Shown: positions 43,643-54,782, counted from the first letter of the stretch. The stretch: 64,000 nt of DNA from JACJYC01 sp964558465 (GCA_964558465.1 CAZLEF010000021.1:30352-94351); one strand, 5' to 3'. Numbers and translations: made by a program. Notes: generated by a model not told the origin, from the letters alone.

Positions 43643-45049
43643 TCAAATATTGGTATTCAGACGTAAAAATATCCCTTTTTCCGATAAATGGTTGACGCTG
43701 TAATTGATTTGAATGACCATATTGTAATAAAGCAGAATATCCAGGCCCAGGCCTCCGCCCCAAAGCTGGCGATTGGCAAAACTATTGTCCTTTCCGGTAA
43801 AAGGGTCGTTGGCGTATGCCGTTCCGCCGTTCAGGTTGAGAAACAATTTCACAGGCAGGCTTCTGAAGGTTTTGAGCGGCATCAGCTTGCCGATTTTCAG
43901 CTCCTTTTGCAGAAACTGATACCGCAGAAAAGACCGGACAATGCCCATGTCCAAACCGTCAACCAGGTATAATTCATATCCGTATAACGTATTTTCAGAA
44001 AAACCGAGCGCCCGGTAATCCGTAAAAGGCTGGCGTTCTCTGATCAGGGAATATTTCCACGATGTCCGGAACCCCGTACTCCATCTGCCGCCCAGCGGGA
44101 AAAAATGGTCGTACCGCGCCTCCAGGGTAAGGGCATTCCGGTCTTTGAAAATCCCGAGGCCGTCTTTTTCCAGGCGCGCCGTGAAATACGATCCGGAAAA
44201 CGGGTAATCCTGTACATCGCGCTGGTCGTAGGCAAATTGGTAACTGAGCGTAAAAAAACGTTGCAATTGCCGGCCATTGAGGAAAAAATCCGGATTCAGC
44301 TCTTCGGTTACAATGCCGTCGATCTGATTCTGCTCATACCGGAGCCGGAGGGTATGGAACAGATGATAACCGGGCCTGTAAGTCAACCCGACTTCCGCCC
44401 GAAACCGTTGGTACAGAAAATTATTGTCGGCATCCCTGAAAAAGAGCTGTTTGTTCCCGACCGTGGCGTAATTGAGTTCCCGGTTCCGGGAAAAGGCCAA
44501 CTCCGATTCGATCCCCAGGGTTTGCTGCCGGTTGATATACGGCATGGTATATTTCAGGGCGTAGGTCCGGGTATACCCGTATTTGGCGGTGAGTTTCAAC
44601 CGGTCTTTCTGTCCGGTGAAATTAAGGTGCGTGAATTCAATGCCAAAATTGACCCGGTCAAGCGATCGTTTTTGTTCAGACCACCAGACATTAAAATTCC
44701 GGTCGGCCAGTTCAAATACGGGTACCGGATAAATGTACCAGGTTTCAACCACAACAATCAGAATATGGACTTTATTGGTGGCGCTTTCCCAGTTTTTAAA
44801 AGTAATGCTCGCCTGATTGAACAACCCTGTGTTCATGACCAGGGCTTCGCTTTCCAGCAATATGCCGCTGAGCTGCGCTACGGGTATGGTATCCCCTTCG
44901 TGGAATTTCAGTTCTCTCAGAATGATGGACGTCCGGGTCCTTTGATTCCCTTCGATTGAAATTTTGTCGATAAAAACCATTTCGGACTGCCCCCGGAGCC
45001 CGTTCACCCATCCTGCCAATGCCAATAAAACAACAACTGCCCTGATCAT
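43643..45049 (-). CDS. Omp85/BamA-superfamily outer-membrane protein (short form)
   Basis: 468 aa with a signal peptide (VVLLALAGWVNGLRGQ), one POTRA-like domain (IDKISIEGNQRTRTSIILREL, about 27-47, to about 100), and a C-terminal beta-barrel of the surface-antigen type (YQFAYDQRDVQDYPFSGSYF, GGGLGLDILLYYNMVIQINY). It is far shorter than BamA (about 800 aa, five POTRAs), so it is likely an accessory member of the superfamily rather than the essential BamA. It is 16 bp upstream of nadK and 95 bp downstream of the AAA ATPase gene. Confidence 0.82.
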   Translation of the reverse strand: MIRAVVVLLALAGWVNGLRGQSEMVFIDKISIEGNQRTRTSIILRELKFHEGDTIPVAQLSGILLESEALVMNTGLFNQASITFKNWESATNKVHILIVVVETWYIYPVPVFELADRNFNVWWSEQKRSLDRVNFGIEFTHLNFTGQKDRLKLTAKYGYTRTYALKYTMPYINRQQTLGIESELAFSRNRELNYATVGNKQLFFRDADNNFLYQRFRAEVGLTYRPGYHLFHTLRLRYEQNQIDGIVTEELNPDFFLNGRQLQRFFTLSYQFAYDQRDVQDYPFSGSYFTARLEKDGLGIFKDRNALTLEARYDHFFPLGGRWSTGFRTSWKYSLIRERQPFTDYRALGFSENTLYGYELYLVDGLDMGIVRSFLRYQFLQKELKIGKLMPLKTFRSLPVKLFLNLNGGTAYANDPFTGKDNSFANRQLWGGGLGLDILLYYNMVIQINYSVNHLSEKGIFLRLNTNI

Positions 45050-45070
45050 GTCGCCTCCCTGTTTTTGGAA

Positions 45071-45101
45071 TAAATACCGCGCTTCGGATAGTTTTGAAAA
45101 A
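45071..45101. repeat. Partial copy of the 54.5-kb double-hairpin element
   Basis: The words TAAATACCGCGCTTCGGATA and GTTTTGAAAAA match the left arm of the hairpin at 54562-54602 with one change; the right arm is degraded. It lies in the 95-bp gap between two minus-strand genes. Confidence 0.65.
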
Positions 45102-45144
45102 CCATCTGTTCTTCGGAAAAATAGCTATGGGTAACAGGCAATCT

Positions 45145-46230
45145 TTACAGCAATTCCTGGCAGGCATTATACAGGTCCTGCCAACCGTTTCGTTCTCTCA
45201 TGACAATCTGAAGGTATTCTTCCCAGGCAGCTTTATCCTGCACAGGGTCTTTGACCACCGCGCCCGTAAGGCCGGCGGCCAAGTCTTTTGCTTTCAGCAC
45301 GCCGTCGCCAAAATGGGTGGCCAGCGCCTGTCCGTTCTGTACGACCGAGATCGCTTCGGCTGTACTCAATGTGGCGGAAGGGCTTTTCAGGCGTGTTTTT
45401 CCGTCGGCTGTTTTTCCGCTCCGCAATTCACGGAAAATGGTCACCAGCCGCTGGATTTCTTTGACCGGCGCCGATTCTTCCGGCAATTCGAGGGCTTTAC
45501 CCAGCCTGGCGACCCGGTTTTGAACGATGCCGACTTCCGCTTCCAGGGATTCGGGCAGCGGCATCACCACGGTATTAAACCGCCTCCGGAGGGCGCTCGA
45601 CAGTTCATTGACGCCTTTGTCCCGGTCGTTGGCCGTGGCGATCAGGTTAAACCCGCGCCGGGCTTGTACTTCCTGGTTCAATTCCGGTACCGGCAGGGTT
45701 TTTTCCGACAGGATGGTGATGAGGGCATCCTGTACATCCGACAGCAGGCGTGTCATTTCCTCCATTCGCACGATCTTTCCTTCCCGCATGCCTTTCATGA
45801 CAGGACTGGGTACCAGCGCCTGTTCGGAGGGGCCCTCGGCGATCAGGCGGGCATAGTTCCAGCCATACCGCACCGCCTCTTCGCTCAGGCCCGCCGTACC
45901 TTGTATCAACAACGTCGAATCTCCGCAAATTGCTGCGGCCAGGTGTTCGGACACCCAGGTCTTCGCCGTGCCCGGAACGCCGATGAGCAGCAGCGCCCGG
46001 TCGGTCAGCAGGGTGGCTACGGCTACTTCTATCAGTCTGCGTTTGCCAAAATATTTGGGTTCTACCTCCAACCCGTTCCGGAGTTTGCCTCCCATCAGAT
46101 AGGTCACCACTGCCCAGGGCGAAAGTTTCCAGTTGAGCGGCCTGGTATGCGGATCGTTTTCTGCCAGCGCTTTCAATTCTTCGGCGTAGACCTCTTCGGC
46201 ATGGGGCCGCAATATTAGTGAGTCGGACAT
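45145..46230 (-). CDS. MoxR-type AAA ATPase (orphan)
   Basis: 361 aa with Walker A GVPGTAKT at 84-91, the MoxR-like Walker B region (GKIVRMEEMTRLLSDVQDALI), and sensor block LIATANDRDKGVNELSSALRRRF. It is closest to the YehL-like group that normally sits in a cluster with a von Willebrand A protein, a DUF5682 protein and a SWIM zinc-finger protein; none of these is present here. Such ATPases act as chaperones that load metal or assemble complexes. The gene is 21 bp after the exonuclease III gene. Function here is open. Confidence 0.82.
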   Translation of the reverse strand: MSDSLILRPHAEEVYAEELKALAENDPHTRPLNWKLSPWAVVTYLMGGKLRNGLEVEPKYFGKRRLIEVAVATLLTDRALLLIGVPGTAKTWVSEHLAAAICGDSTLLIQGTAGLSEEAVRYGWNYARLIAEGPSEQALVPSPVMKGMREGKIVRMEEMTRLLSDVQDALITILSEKTLPVPELNQEVQARRGFNLIATANDRDKGVNELSSALRRRFNTVVMPLPESLEAEVGIVQNRVARLGKALELPEESAPVKEIQRLVTIFRELRSGKTADGKTRLKSPSATLSTAEAISVVQNGQALATHFGDGVLKAKDLAAGLTGAVVKDPVQDKAAWEEYLQIVMRERNGWQDLYNACQELL

Positions 46231-46251
46231 CCTGGTCGCGGTTAAAATAGA

Positions 46252-47019
46252 TCACAAATCGATTTCCACAAATACCGGGCAGTGATCCGAATGCACGGCG
46301 TCGTTGTAGTGCCCCGCGCTGCGAAGCTGCCCTGCGAGGTTATCGGTCACCGACTGGTAGTCGATCCGCCAGCCTTTATTGTTGCTCCTGGCGTTAAACC
46401 GGAAACTCCACCAGCTGTATTCCACTTTATCCGGGTTCAGGGCCCTGAAGGCATCCGTAAACCCGCTGTTGAACCACTTGGTCATCCAGGCCCGTTCGTC
46501 GGGTAAAAACCCGGAAGAATTTTTATTGCCCTTCGGATCGTGTATATCGATTTCCTGGTGGGCGATATTGTAATCACCGACCACGATCAGTTTGGGCCGT
46601 TGCCTGCGCAATTCCTGCACCCAATTGAAAAAATCATCCAGGAAGACCATTTTGAACGCCTGGCGGTCTTCGCCAGTGGTTCCGGACGGGAAATAACAAT
46701 TCAGCAGGGTCCAGTCTCCGAAATCGGTCCGTAAAATGCGGCCTTCGTCGTCGTATTTGCTGATTCCGCAGCCGGCCTGAACGAGGTCGGGTTCGCGCCT
46801 GGAAAAGGTAGCCACGCCGCTGTAGCCTTTTTTCTGGGCGGAGTGCCAGTAGTGGCGGTAGCCCAGTTCATCAAAATGGCCCAGTTCAAGCTGGTCGGGT
46901 TGAGCCTTGGTTTCCTGAAAACACAGGATGTCGGCATTTTGGGTATCGATCCATTCAAGCAGGGTTTTGCCCATAGCCGCCCGGATGCCGTTGAGGTTGT
47001 AGGAAATGATCTTTTGCAT
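46252..47019 (-). CDS. Exodeoxyribonuclease III (AP endonuclease family)
   Basis: 255 aa of the ExoA/XthA exonuclease-endonuclease-phosphatase fold, for base excision repair. Visible motifs: YNLNGIRAA, the metal-binding Glu in CFQETKAQ, the central YFPSGTTG, VVGDYNIAH, and the C-terminal SDHCPVFVEID with the catalytic Asp-His. ATG 47019 is the start. It follows the S9 peptidase gene after 16 bp and precedes the AAA ATPase gene by 21 bp. Confidence 0.94.
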   Translation of the reverse strand: MQKIISYNLNGIRAAMGKTLLEWIDTQNADILCFQETKAQPDQLELGHFDELGYRHYWHSAQKKGYSGVATFSRREPDLVQAGCGISKYDDEGRILRTDFGDWTLLNCYFPSGTTGEDRQAFKMVFLDDFFNWVQELRRQRPKLIVVGDYNIAHQEIDIHDPKGNKNSSGFLPDERAWMTKWFNSGFTDAFRALNPDKVEYSWWSFRFNARSNNKGWRIDYQSVTDNLAGQLRSAGHYNDAVHSDHCPVFVEIDL

Positions 47020-47035
47020 CAACGCGTATTCTGAT

Positions 47036-49369
47036 TTAAGGTCTTACCGGATTGAGGTTGAACTGATATTCCTTCGGCGGCTCGGCGCCCAGGAGGTTTT
47101 TCACAAAATAATCCCAGCGTTTGCGCATCATATAGGGTTCGTTGCCAAATCCATGGCCCCGGTTCGGGAACAGGACGAGGTCAAAATCCTTGTTGGCGGC
47201 GATCAGTTTATCCGCTACCAGAAGCGTATTGTAAACGGGCACGTTGCCGTCCATAGTACCGTGAGCGAGCATTAATTTCCCTTTCAGGTTTTCTGCCAGC
47301 AACTGGTTGGCCTGGTTGTCGTAATTGGTCGTTCCGTCCGGATTGGTGACGAGCAGGCCCTGCCATTTTTCGGCCCAGTCGTCTTCGTAGTTCCGGTTAT
47401 CGTGGTTGCCGGCGCCGCTCACCGCCACCTTGAAAAAATCGGGGTAGCGCAGGATGGCGTCGGTGGAGGCAAAACCGCCGCCCGAATGGCCGTATATACC
47501 CGCACGGCTGATATCGATCCAGGGATACCGATCGGCCAGTTGCTGCATGCCGGTGATCTGGTCGGGCAGGCCGTTGTCGCCCATATTGCCGTAATAAGCT
47601 GCATGGAAGGATTTTGACCGGTAGGGGGTCCCCAGTGCATCAATGGCGACCACCACAAACCCCAGGTTGGCGATCGCCTGGTTGTCGCGCCGGCCGGCAG
47701 AGAAACTCCGGCTGCCGACGCTTCCCGTCTGCGGGCCGGGGTAAATATAGTTAATGATGGGATATTTTTTATTGGGGTCAAAATTGGCGGGTTGGAACAT
47801 CAAGCCGTAGAGGTCGGTAACGCCGTCCCTGGCCTTGACAGTAATCGGTACCGGTGGCTTCCAACCGGTTTCCACCAGGCGGGAAATATCGGCCTTTTCA
47901 AGGGGCATGACCTCTTTTCCGTTTCTATCCCTGAGCACGGTGACCTGGGGCATGACCGGTGTGGAATACGTATCGACAAAATAAGCGCCGTCCGGAGAAA
48001 GGGCGATCTCGTGGTTGCCGTTGCCGGGTGAGAGGAGTTTGAGGTCTGAACCGTCCATCTTCACACTGTAGAAATACTGGAAATAAGGATCGCCGGGTTC
48101 TTTGCCCACGCCGAGAAAATAGAGGGTCCGGGTTTTTTTATCGATCTTCAGGACCTGGGTCACGTTCCAGGCGCCCTGGGTAATGGCATTTTTGAGTGCG
48201 CCGGTTCTGAGGTCGTAACGGTACAGGTGGCCCCAATCGCTGCGCTGCGAAAACCAGATGACTTCGTTGGACTCCGGAAGCACGCGCCAGTTGCTCCTGC
48301 CGAAACCGGATTCGAAAAAGGTTTCCACTTTTTCCTCCAGTACCGTCCGGACGGCGCCGGTTTCAGGGTCGGCTACCCGGAGCGTGGCCACTTTATGGTC
48401 GCGGGAGTTCGACAAAAAGGCGAGTTGCGAACCGTCTTCACTCCATTCAATATCGGCGAAACCTTCGCGGGTGGCAATATGGTCGGTGATGGAAGACCGG
48501 TGCGGGTCGGGGGGCATTTGCAGGCGGACAACCCTGGGGCCGTCGAGGTGGATCACCACGCGGGAAATCCGGAAGATCAGGCTGTCGCCGGGCAGGGGGT
48601 ATTTCCATGCTTCGAGTTTGGGGTGGCCTACGTTGGTGGTCACCATATACATTTCACCCACCCCGCGGCCGTCGTGCTGGAAGGTGGCGATCTTTTTGGA
48701 ATCGGGCGACCAGAGCAGGACGGGCCGGTCGCTTTTGGTCCAGCCGGCGTTATTGGTCGCATACCCAAAATCTTCAATCCCGTCGAGGGTAAGCTGGGTT
48801 TCCTGGCCGGATCCGAGGTCTTTTACCCAGAGGTTGAAGTCGCGGATGAAGGCCGCTTTTTTGCCGTCGGGGGAGGCGACGGCGTTGCGGTCGCTGCGAT
48901 CCGGGGCCATTCCGGCTTTGCAGGTTCCTGTTTTCAGGTCATAGGTAAATGATTTCCGGCCCACCTGAAAAATGATGGATTGGCCGTCGTCCGACCAGTC
49001 AAATCGCGTGAACGGAAGATCGGCCGCTTCGTATTTCCCGCCGGCGGCTTCCGAGAGGGCTGCCGCCAGTTTTTCGTGGTCAAAAGCCGGCGATTTCATT
49101 TTGTTTACAGGGTCAACCAGGATAAATCCGGATCCTTTTGGCGTGGTATTCCGGTACCAGAAGCGGTTGCCGGCCAGCCAGTTGGGGCGCACTTCGTCGT
49201 AAAAAACCAGGGACGATGTATGGGCAGAAAGGGCGGCTTCGCCCCGGGCGTAATCTTCAGCGGTGAGTGCTGAAGGTGAAAAGGGCGTTTGAGCAACGGC
49301 AAAAAGTGCAGTGCAGAGCAAAATTGCCGGGACAAGCAGGCTTGAAAGTTTGTTCATCGGTTTTTTCAT
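47036..49369 (-). CDS. Dipeptidyl-peptidase IV-type S9 serine peptidase
   Basis: 777 aa, with a signal peptide (SLLVPAILLCTALFAVAQ) for export. It has the DPP IV N-terminal beta-propeller (about 90-480) followed by the prolyl-oligopeptidase catalytic domain. The triad is Ser about 629 in IYGHSGGGFAS, Asp about 710 in HGTMDGNVP, and His about 738 in NRGHGFG. It releases dipeptides, often after proline, from peptides in the periplasm. ATG 49369 is chosen; ATG 49357 is also possible. It is the first gene of a tight minus-strand series (16-, 21-, 95- and 16-bp gaps) ending with nadK. Confidence 0.93.
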   Translation of the reverse strand: MKKPMNKLSSLLVPAILLCTALFAVAQTPFSPSALTAEDYARGEAALSAHTSSLVFYDEVRPNWLAGNRFWYRNTTPKGSGFILVDPVNKMKSPAFDHEKLAAALSEAAGGKYEAADLPFTRFDWSDDGQSIIFQVGRKSFTYDLKTGTCKAGMAPDRSDRNAVASPDGKKAAFIRDFNLWVKDLGSGQETQLTLDGIEDFGYATNNAGWTKSDRPVLLWSPDSKKIATFQHDGRGVGEMYMVTTNVGHPKLEAWKYPLPGDSLIFRISRVVIHLDGPRVVRLQMPPDPHRSSITDHIATREGFADIEWSEDGSQLAFLSNSRDHKVATLRVADPETGAVRTVLEEKVETFFESGFGRSNWRVLPESNEVIWFSQRSDWGHLYRYDLRTGALKNAITQGAWNVTQVLKIDKKTRTLYFLGVGKEPGDPYFQYFYSVKMDGSDLKLLSPGNGNHEIALSPDGAYFVDTYSTPVMPQVTVLRDRNGKEVMPLEKADISRLVETGWKPPVPITVKARDGVTDLYGLMFQPANFDPNKKYPIINYIYPGPQTGSVGSRSFSAGRRDNQAIANLGFVVVAIDALGTPYRSKSFHAAYYGNMGDNGLPDQITGMQQLADRYPWIDISRAGIYGHSGGGFASTDAILRYPDFFKVAVSGAGNHDNRNYEDDWAEKWQGLLVTNPDGTTNYDNQANQLLAENLKGKLMLAHGTMDGNVPVYNTLLVADKLIAANKDFDLVLFPNRGHGFGNEPYMMRKRWDYFVKNLLGAEPPKEYQFNLNPVRP

Positions 49370-49610
49370 ATCTGTTCCGGTTTGGGGCAAGATAGGGATT
49401 TTATGGGAAAAGACGTAACGGGATCCTTCTTCCGGATATTTTGGGCTTTTGGCGGACAATGGGGAGATCAGGTGATGGGGGAGAGGGGGTGAAAAGCAGA
49501 ATTATTTAACATAAAGGCACAATGGTTCCACAAAGAACACAAAGAAAATGGTGACCTTTGTGTTTGACTTGTACCTTTAATAAACGGAATTAGAACGAAC
49601 CTGCAACTCG

Positions 49611-51629
49611 ATGGACATGGCGGCAAAAATCCTGGTAGTGGACGACGAGCCTGGTTTCGAACGGCTTGTCCTGCAGCGGTTCAGACGGCAGGTCAGAGGC
49701 GGGGAATTCGAATTTGTATTTGCCCTCGGCGGCCATGAAGCCCTGGAAACCCTGGGGAAAAGGCAGGATATCGACATCGCGCTTTGCGATATCAATATGC
49801 CAAAAATGAGCGGACTGGCCTTGATCGCCAAACTCAGGGAAAGTCACCCGTTGCTCAAAATCGTTATGGTTTCAGCTTACGGCGACCTCAAAAATATCCG
49901 CGCGGCCATGAACCTGGGCGCTTACGATTTTGTCACCAAACCCATCGATTTTGACGACCTGGAGACGACAATCCGCAAAACCCTGAATGAAACGGCGGTG
50001 ACCCGGCGGGCGGAACGGGCAAAGGAACTGGAAGAAAAAAACGAACAACTCAAAGAACTGGACGAGCTGAAATCCCGTTTTTTTACCAATATCTCCCACG
50101 AATTGCGTACCCCGCTCACCGTCATCAGCGGCATGGCGGGCCAGGTAAAGGAAAACCCGGAAAAATGGTTTTCCAAAGGCCTCCAAATGATCCAGCGCAA
50201 CAGCGACAATCTGCTGGTACTCGTCAATCAGATCCTTGAATTGCAGAAGCTGGAATCGGGCAAAATGGCGCTGAAGGCGGTCCGGGGGGATGTGATCCAT
50301 TACATGCGATACATTGCGGAATCTTTCCAGTCGTTCGCCGAAAGCAAACAAATACAGTTGCAGTTCCGGTGCGCTGAAAAAGACCTGGTCATGGATTACG
50401 ACCCCGAGAAACTGCTGAGCATTGTGTCCAACCTGCTGTCCAACGCTGTTAAATACACGCCGGAAGGCGGCAGGATCGACTTTCTGATCGAAAAACGCCC
50501 AACCTCCGACGACTCCAGTAACCCGGAGGTTTTACAAATCCAGGTCAAAGACACCGGCATCGGCATCCCGGCTGATCAGTTGCCCTTTATATTCGACCGT
50601 TTTTTCCAGGCTGACACCCCTGACCATCCGCGCAGGACGGACTCAACGGGCATCGGTCTTGCGCTGACCCGCGAACTGGTCAAACTCATGGACGGCGACA
50701 TCCGGGTGGACAGCTCGCCGGAGGGCAGCGCTTTTTACGTCCGGTTGCCCATCACCCGGAATGCCGGCGATCCGGACGTACAGCCGGATAAAAACTGGAT
50801 AGCCCAACTCGCGGATTTCATTCCAGGGGGTGCAGAAACCCCGGAAACCCTGTCTTTCGACGGCGCTACCGGCGAAAACGCGCCGGCCCTGCTCCTGGTC
50901 GAAGACAACCCGGACGTTTTGCAATACCTGGTTTCCTGCCTGGGCGGCGAATACCGCATCAGCGTTGCCCGCGACGGGCAGGAAGGCATCGACAAAGCCC
51001 TGGAGGAGATCCCCGACATCATCATCAGCGACGTCATGATGCCCGGCAAGGACGGTCTGGAACTGTGCCGGACCCTGAAAACCGACCAGAACACGAGCCA
51101 TATCCCCATCATCCTGCTGACGGCCAAGGCCGATATCGAATCCCGGATCGCCGGCCTGGAACGGGGCGCCGACGATTACCTTGCCAAACCCTTCGACAAA
51201 ACGGAGTTGTTGGTCCGGCTCAACAGGTTGCTGGAACTGCGCCGGCAATTACAGGCCCGATATCGTTCATTTGCCCCGCTGAAGGCGGAAGCCGGCGAGC
51301 CGGTTTTTCCGGAAGACAGTTTCATCATCCGCATCCGCAGCGCGGTGGAGGCCAACCTCGACGACGAATTTTTTGCCACCCCCCAGTTGTGCCAGGCCAT
51401 CGGTATGAGCCGCTCGCAACTGCACAAAAAGATCAAAGCGCTCACCGGCCGGTCCACCACCCATTTCATGCGCTCCATCCGCCTGCACAAGGCCCTGGAA
51501 TTGCTGGAAAACTCCGACCTGAATATCTCCCAGGTGGCATACGAGGTCGGGTTCCGCGACCCCAAGTATTTTTCTAAAACCTTCGCGGAGGAGTTTGGGA
51601 AGAAGCCGAATGAGGTGCGGCGGGGGTGA
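49611..51629 (+). CDS. Soluble hybrid two-component protein: REC-HisKA-HATPase-REC-AraC HTH
   Basis: 672 aa without signal peptide or membrane segment. Order: receiver 1 (phosphoacceptor Asp60 in CDINMPKMSG), histidine kinase with His163 in NISHELRTPL and the ATPase boxes (NLLSNAVKYTPEGG, DTGIGIP, STGIGLAL), receiver 2 (Asp474 in ISDVMMPGKDG) and an AraC-type DNA-binding domain at the end (about 570-672). One chain thus has input, kinase, output receiver and DNA-binding parts. Without a sensor domain of its own, it must be phosphorylated by, or respond to, another protein. Neighbouring genes face the other way. Target genes unknown. Confidence 0.93.
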   Translation: MDMAAKILVVDDEPGFERLVLQRFRRQVRGGEFEFVFALGGHEALETLGKRQDIDIALCDINMPKMSGLALIAKLRESHPLLKIVMVSAYGDLKNIRAAMNLGAYDFVTKPIDFDDLETTIRKTLNETAVTRRAERAKELEEKNEQLKELDELKSRFFTNISHELRTPLTVISGMAGQVKENPEKWFSKGLQMIQRNSDNLLVLVNQILELQKLESGKMALKAVRGDVIHYMRYIAESFQSFAESKQIQLQFRCAEKDLVMDYDPEKLLSIVSNLLSNAVKYTPEGGRIDFLIEKRPTSDDSSNPEVLQIQVKDTGIGIPADQLPFIFDRFFQADTPDHPRRTDSTGIGLALTRELVKLMDGDIRVDSSPEGSAFYVRLPITRNAGDPDVQPDKNWIAQLADFIPGGAETPETLSFDGATGENAPALLLVEDNPDVLQYLVSCLGGEYRISVARDGQEGIDKALEEIPDIIISDVMMPGKDGLELCRTLKTDQNTSHIPIILLTAKADIESRIAGLERGADDYLAKPFDKTELLVRLNRLLELRRQLQARYRSFAPLKAEAGEPVFPEDSFIIRIRSAVEANLDDEFFATPQLCQAIGMSRSQLHKKIKALTGRSTTHFMRSIRLHKALELLENSDLNISQVAYEVGFRDPKYFSKTFAEEFGKKPNEVRRG

Positions 51630-51654
51630 GGCTTTTGTGATCCTGGAGTCAAGT

Positions 51655-52776
51655 TCACTTCGCCACTGCCAGCCCCACAAAAGAATCCGCTGTGCCATAG
51701 TATAAAAACCATTCCCTTTTGTAAAAAACGAGGCCTTCGGCAAAGGTAGTGCCCGCTTTGTACTGACCTTTCACTTCATGCGGGAGGGTGGGATACAGGA
51801 ACGGCTGATCGGAACGGTAGCGTACGGTTTTTAGATCTTTCGGGTCAAAAACCACCCGGCCGACGGAATAGGTCCCTTGCGGCAGGTCCTTGGTCGCCTT
51901 TTCAGCTGTGTCGCTGTTTTTGCCGTTGTACAAAAGCACGACCCCCTCCCTGGCAATGAATGCGGGCGGACCGCATTCGGTGAGGTTGCTGTCAAACATT
52001 CCCGGGCGCGGTTCAATAAGGTAGTGCAAATTCCCTGCTTCATTCAGCTCGGGATGCCAGTCGTATAAATTGTCCGACCAGGCTAAATTCACCCCCAACT
52101 CGCCCCAATACATCCAGTATTTTCCATTGATCCGGGCGGCTGTAAAACCTTTACCTGCCGGTTTTGTAAGGATGGACCCCGATTTGCTGGCCATATTTTT
52201 AAATTTCCCGTCGTAGGCCTTTGCAAAAGCCGGTCCTTTTTTCTCCCAGTTGATCAAATCCCTGGAGAAGGCAATGGAAAGGCGTGGCGTTTCGTAATTC
52301 CAGGAGGTATAGGCCATTACGTAAGTTCCATCTTCGGCGACGACCACACGAGGGTCTTCACAACCGCCCGGCGCATCGTATTGGGAAAAGTCGTCTTTAG
52401 CCGGATACAATACGGGAGCAGGCAATTTTTTAAAATGGATGCCGTCCGTACTTTCCGCAAGCCCGATCCGGGAGGTTCTTCCGCCCAGATGCGCCGCAGG
52501 GTTGTCTTCGCTTCGATACAACAACATGATTTTCCCGTCTTTTACAATGGCCGCAGGGTTAAATACATCCGCTTTTTGCCAGCGTACGACCTCATTTTTC
52601 ATCGGGCACATAAAAGTGAAACTCGAATCCGCTCTGATGATCGGATTTTCGGCGGGTTTAATGAAGTTGCCATAAGAAATGGCGGGCGGTTGACTGGTTT
52701 TGCAGGCTACCGTCAAAAGTGCAATCGGAATAAATCTGAAAAACAGCCGCATCAATTTTTTTGGAGGGTGGTTCAT
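51655..52776 (-). CDS. GH130-like beta-fructosidase-fold lipoprotein
   Basis: 373 aa; the start at 52776 gives a lipoprotein signal ending LLTVAC, and a -7 box at 52812-52819 places the transcript start between the candidates and excludes a start at 52806. The five-bladed propeller resembles GH130/GH43: FNPAAIVKDGKIMLLYRSED, SRIGLAESTDG, GCEDPRVVVAEDGTYVMAYTS, and the late ECGPPAFIAREGVVLLYNGKN. GH130 enzymes phosphorolyse or hydrolyse beta-mannosides. It is downstream of the TPR histidine kinase gene (72 bp), and could be under its control. Activity is inferred from family only. Confidence 0.75.
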   Translation of the reverse strand: MNHPPKKLMRLFFRFIPIALLTVACKTSQPPAISYGNFIKPAENPIIRADSSFTFMCPMKNEVVRWQKADVFNPAAIVKDGKIMLLYRSEDNPAAHLGGRTSRIGLAESTDGIHFKKLPAPVLYPAKDDFSQYDAPGGCEDPRVVVAEDGTYVMAYTSWNYETPRLSIAFSRDLINWEKKGPAFAKAYDGKFKNMASKSGSILTKPAGKGFTAARINGKYWMYWGELGVNLAWSDNLYDWHPELNEAGNLHYLIEPRPGMFDSNLTECGPPAFIAREGVVLLYNGKNSDTAEKATKDLPQGTYSVGRVVFDPKDLKTVRYRSDQPFLYPTLPHEVKGQYKAGTTFAEGLVFYKREWFLYYGTADSFVGLAVAK

Positions 52777-52811
52777 AATCGGGTTTGTTAAATGACCATC
52801 GGGCATTAGCC

Positions 52812-52819
52812 CAAAATTA
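52812..52819 (-). promoter_or_regulatory. -7 box TAATTTTG of the GH130-like gene
   Basis: On the minus strand an exact TAnnTTTG lies 36 bp before ATG 52776, inside the 72-bp gap after the histidine kinase gene. Confidence 0.45.
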
Positions 52820-52848
52820 TTAATTTTTCTTCAGGGATGGAGCAGATG

Positions 52849-54486
<1,638 letters not shown>

Positions 54487-54537
54487 GGCTCATTTTCGAT
54501 TGTAGGGTTTTCAGCTTTGTGGATCGTCCATCCTATT

Positions 54538-54670
54538 TAAACCAAAGCTAACCAATTTATACCGCGCGTCGGATAGTTTTGAAAAAACTATCCGACGCGC
54601 GGCATTATCCTTCGCGTCGCTCCACGCCGTGGAGCGACGCGAAGGATAAATATTGGTTTGACTGGTTTTA
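54538..54670. mobile_element. MITE-like double-hairpin element
   Basis: A 133-bp non-coding block in the divergent gap between the kinase and hipB. It has outer imperfect inverted ends (TAAACCAAAGCTAACCAA and its counterpart at 54649-54670), a perfect 18-bp stem at 54562-54579/54585-54602 with a 5-nt loop, and a perfect 22-bp palindrome at 54605-54626/54628-54649 with a 1-nt loop. No ORF. A partial copy is at 45071-45101, which suggests a dispersed family. Confidence 0.55.
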
Positions 54671-54782
54671 TTTTAAAAGTAACGGCATTGGCAATATGTA
54701 TTTTTAATAAAAAACTTAAGGTCTGCCGCTAAAGTTTTTAGAAAATTATTGAACATTTGTTGTTTTTTATACACAATATACA

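Noticed and set aside
45094..46218. A 374-codon plus-strand frame over the AAA ATPase gene
   Set aside because: Antisense to a gene with Walker and sensor motifs; no signal of its own.
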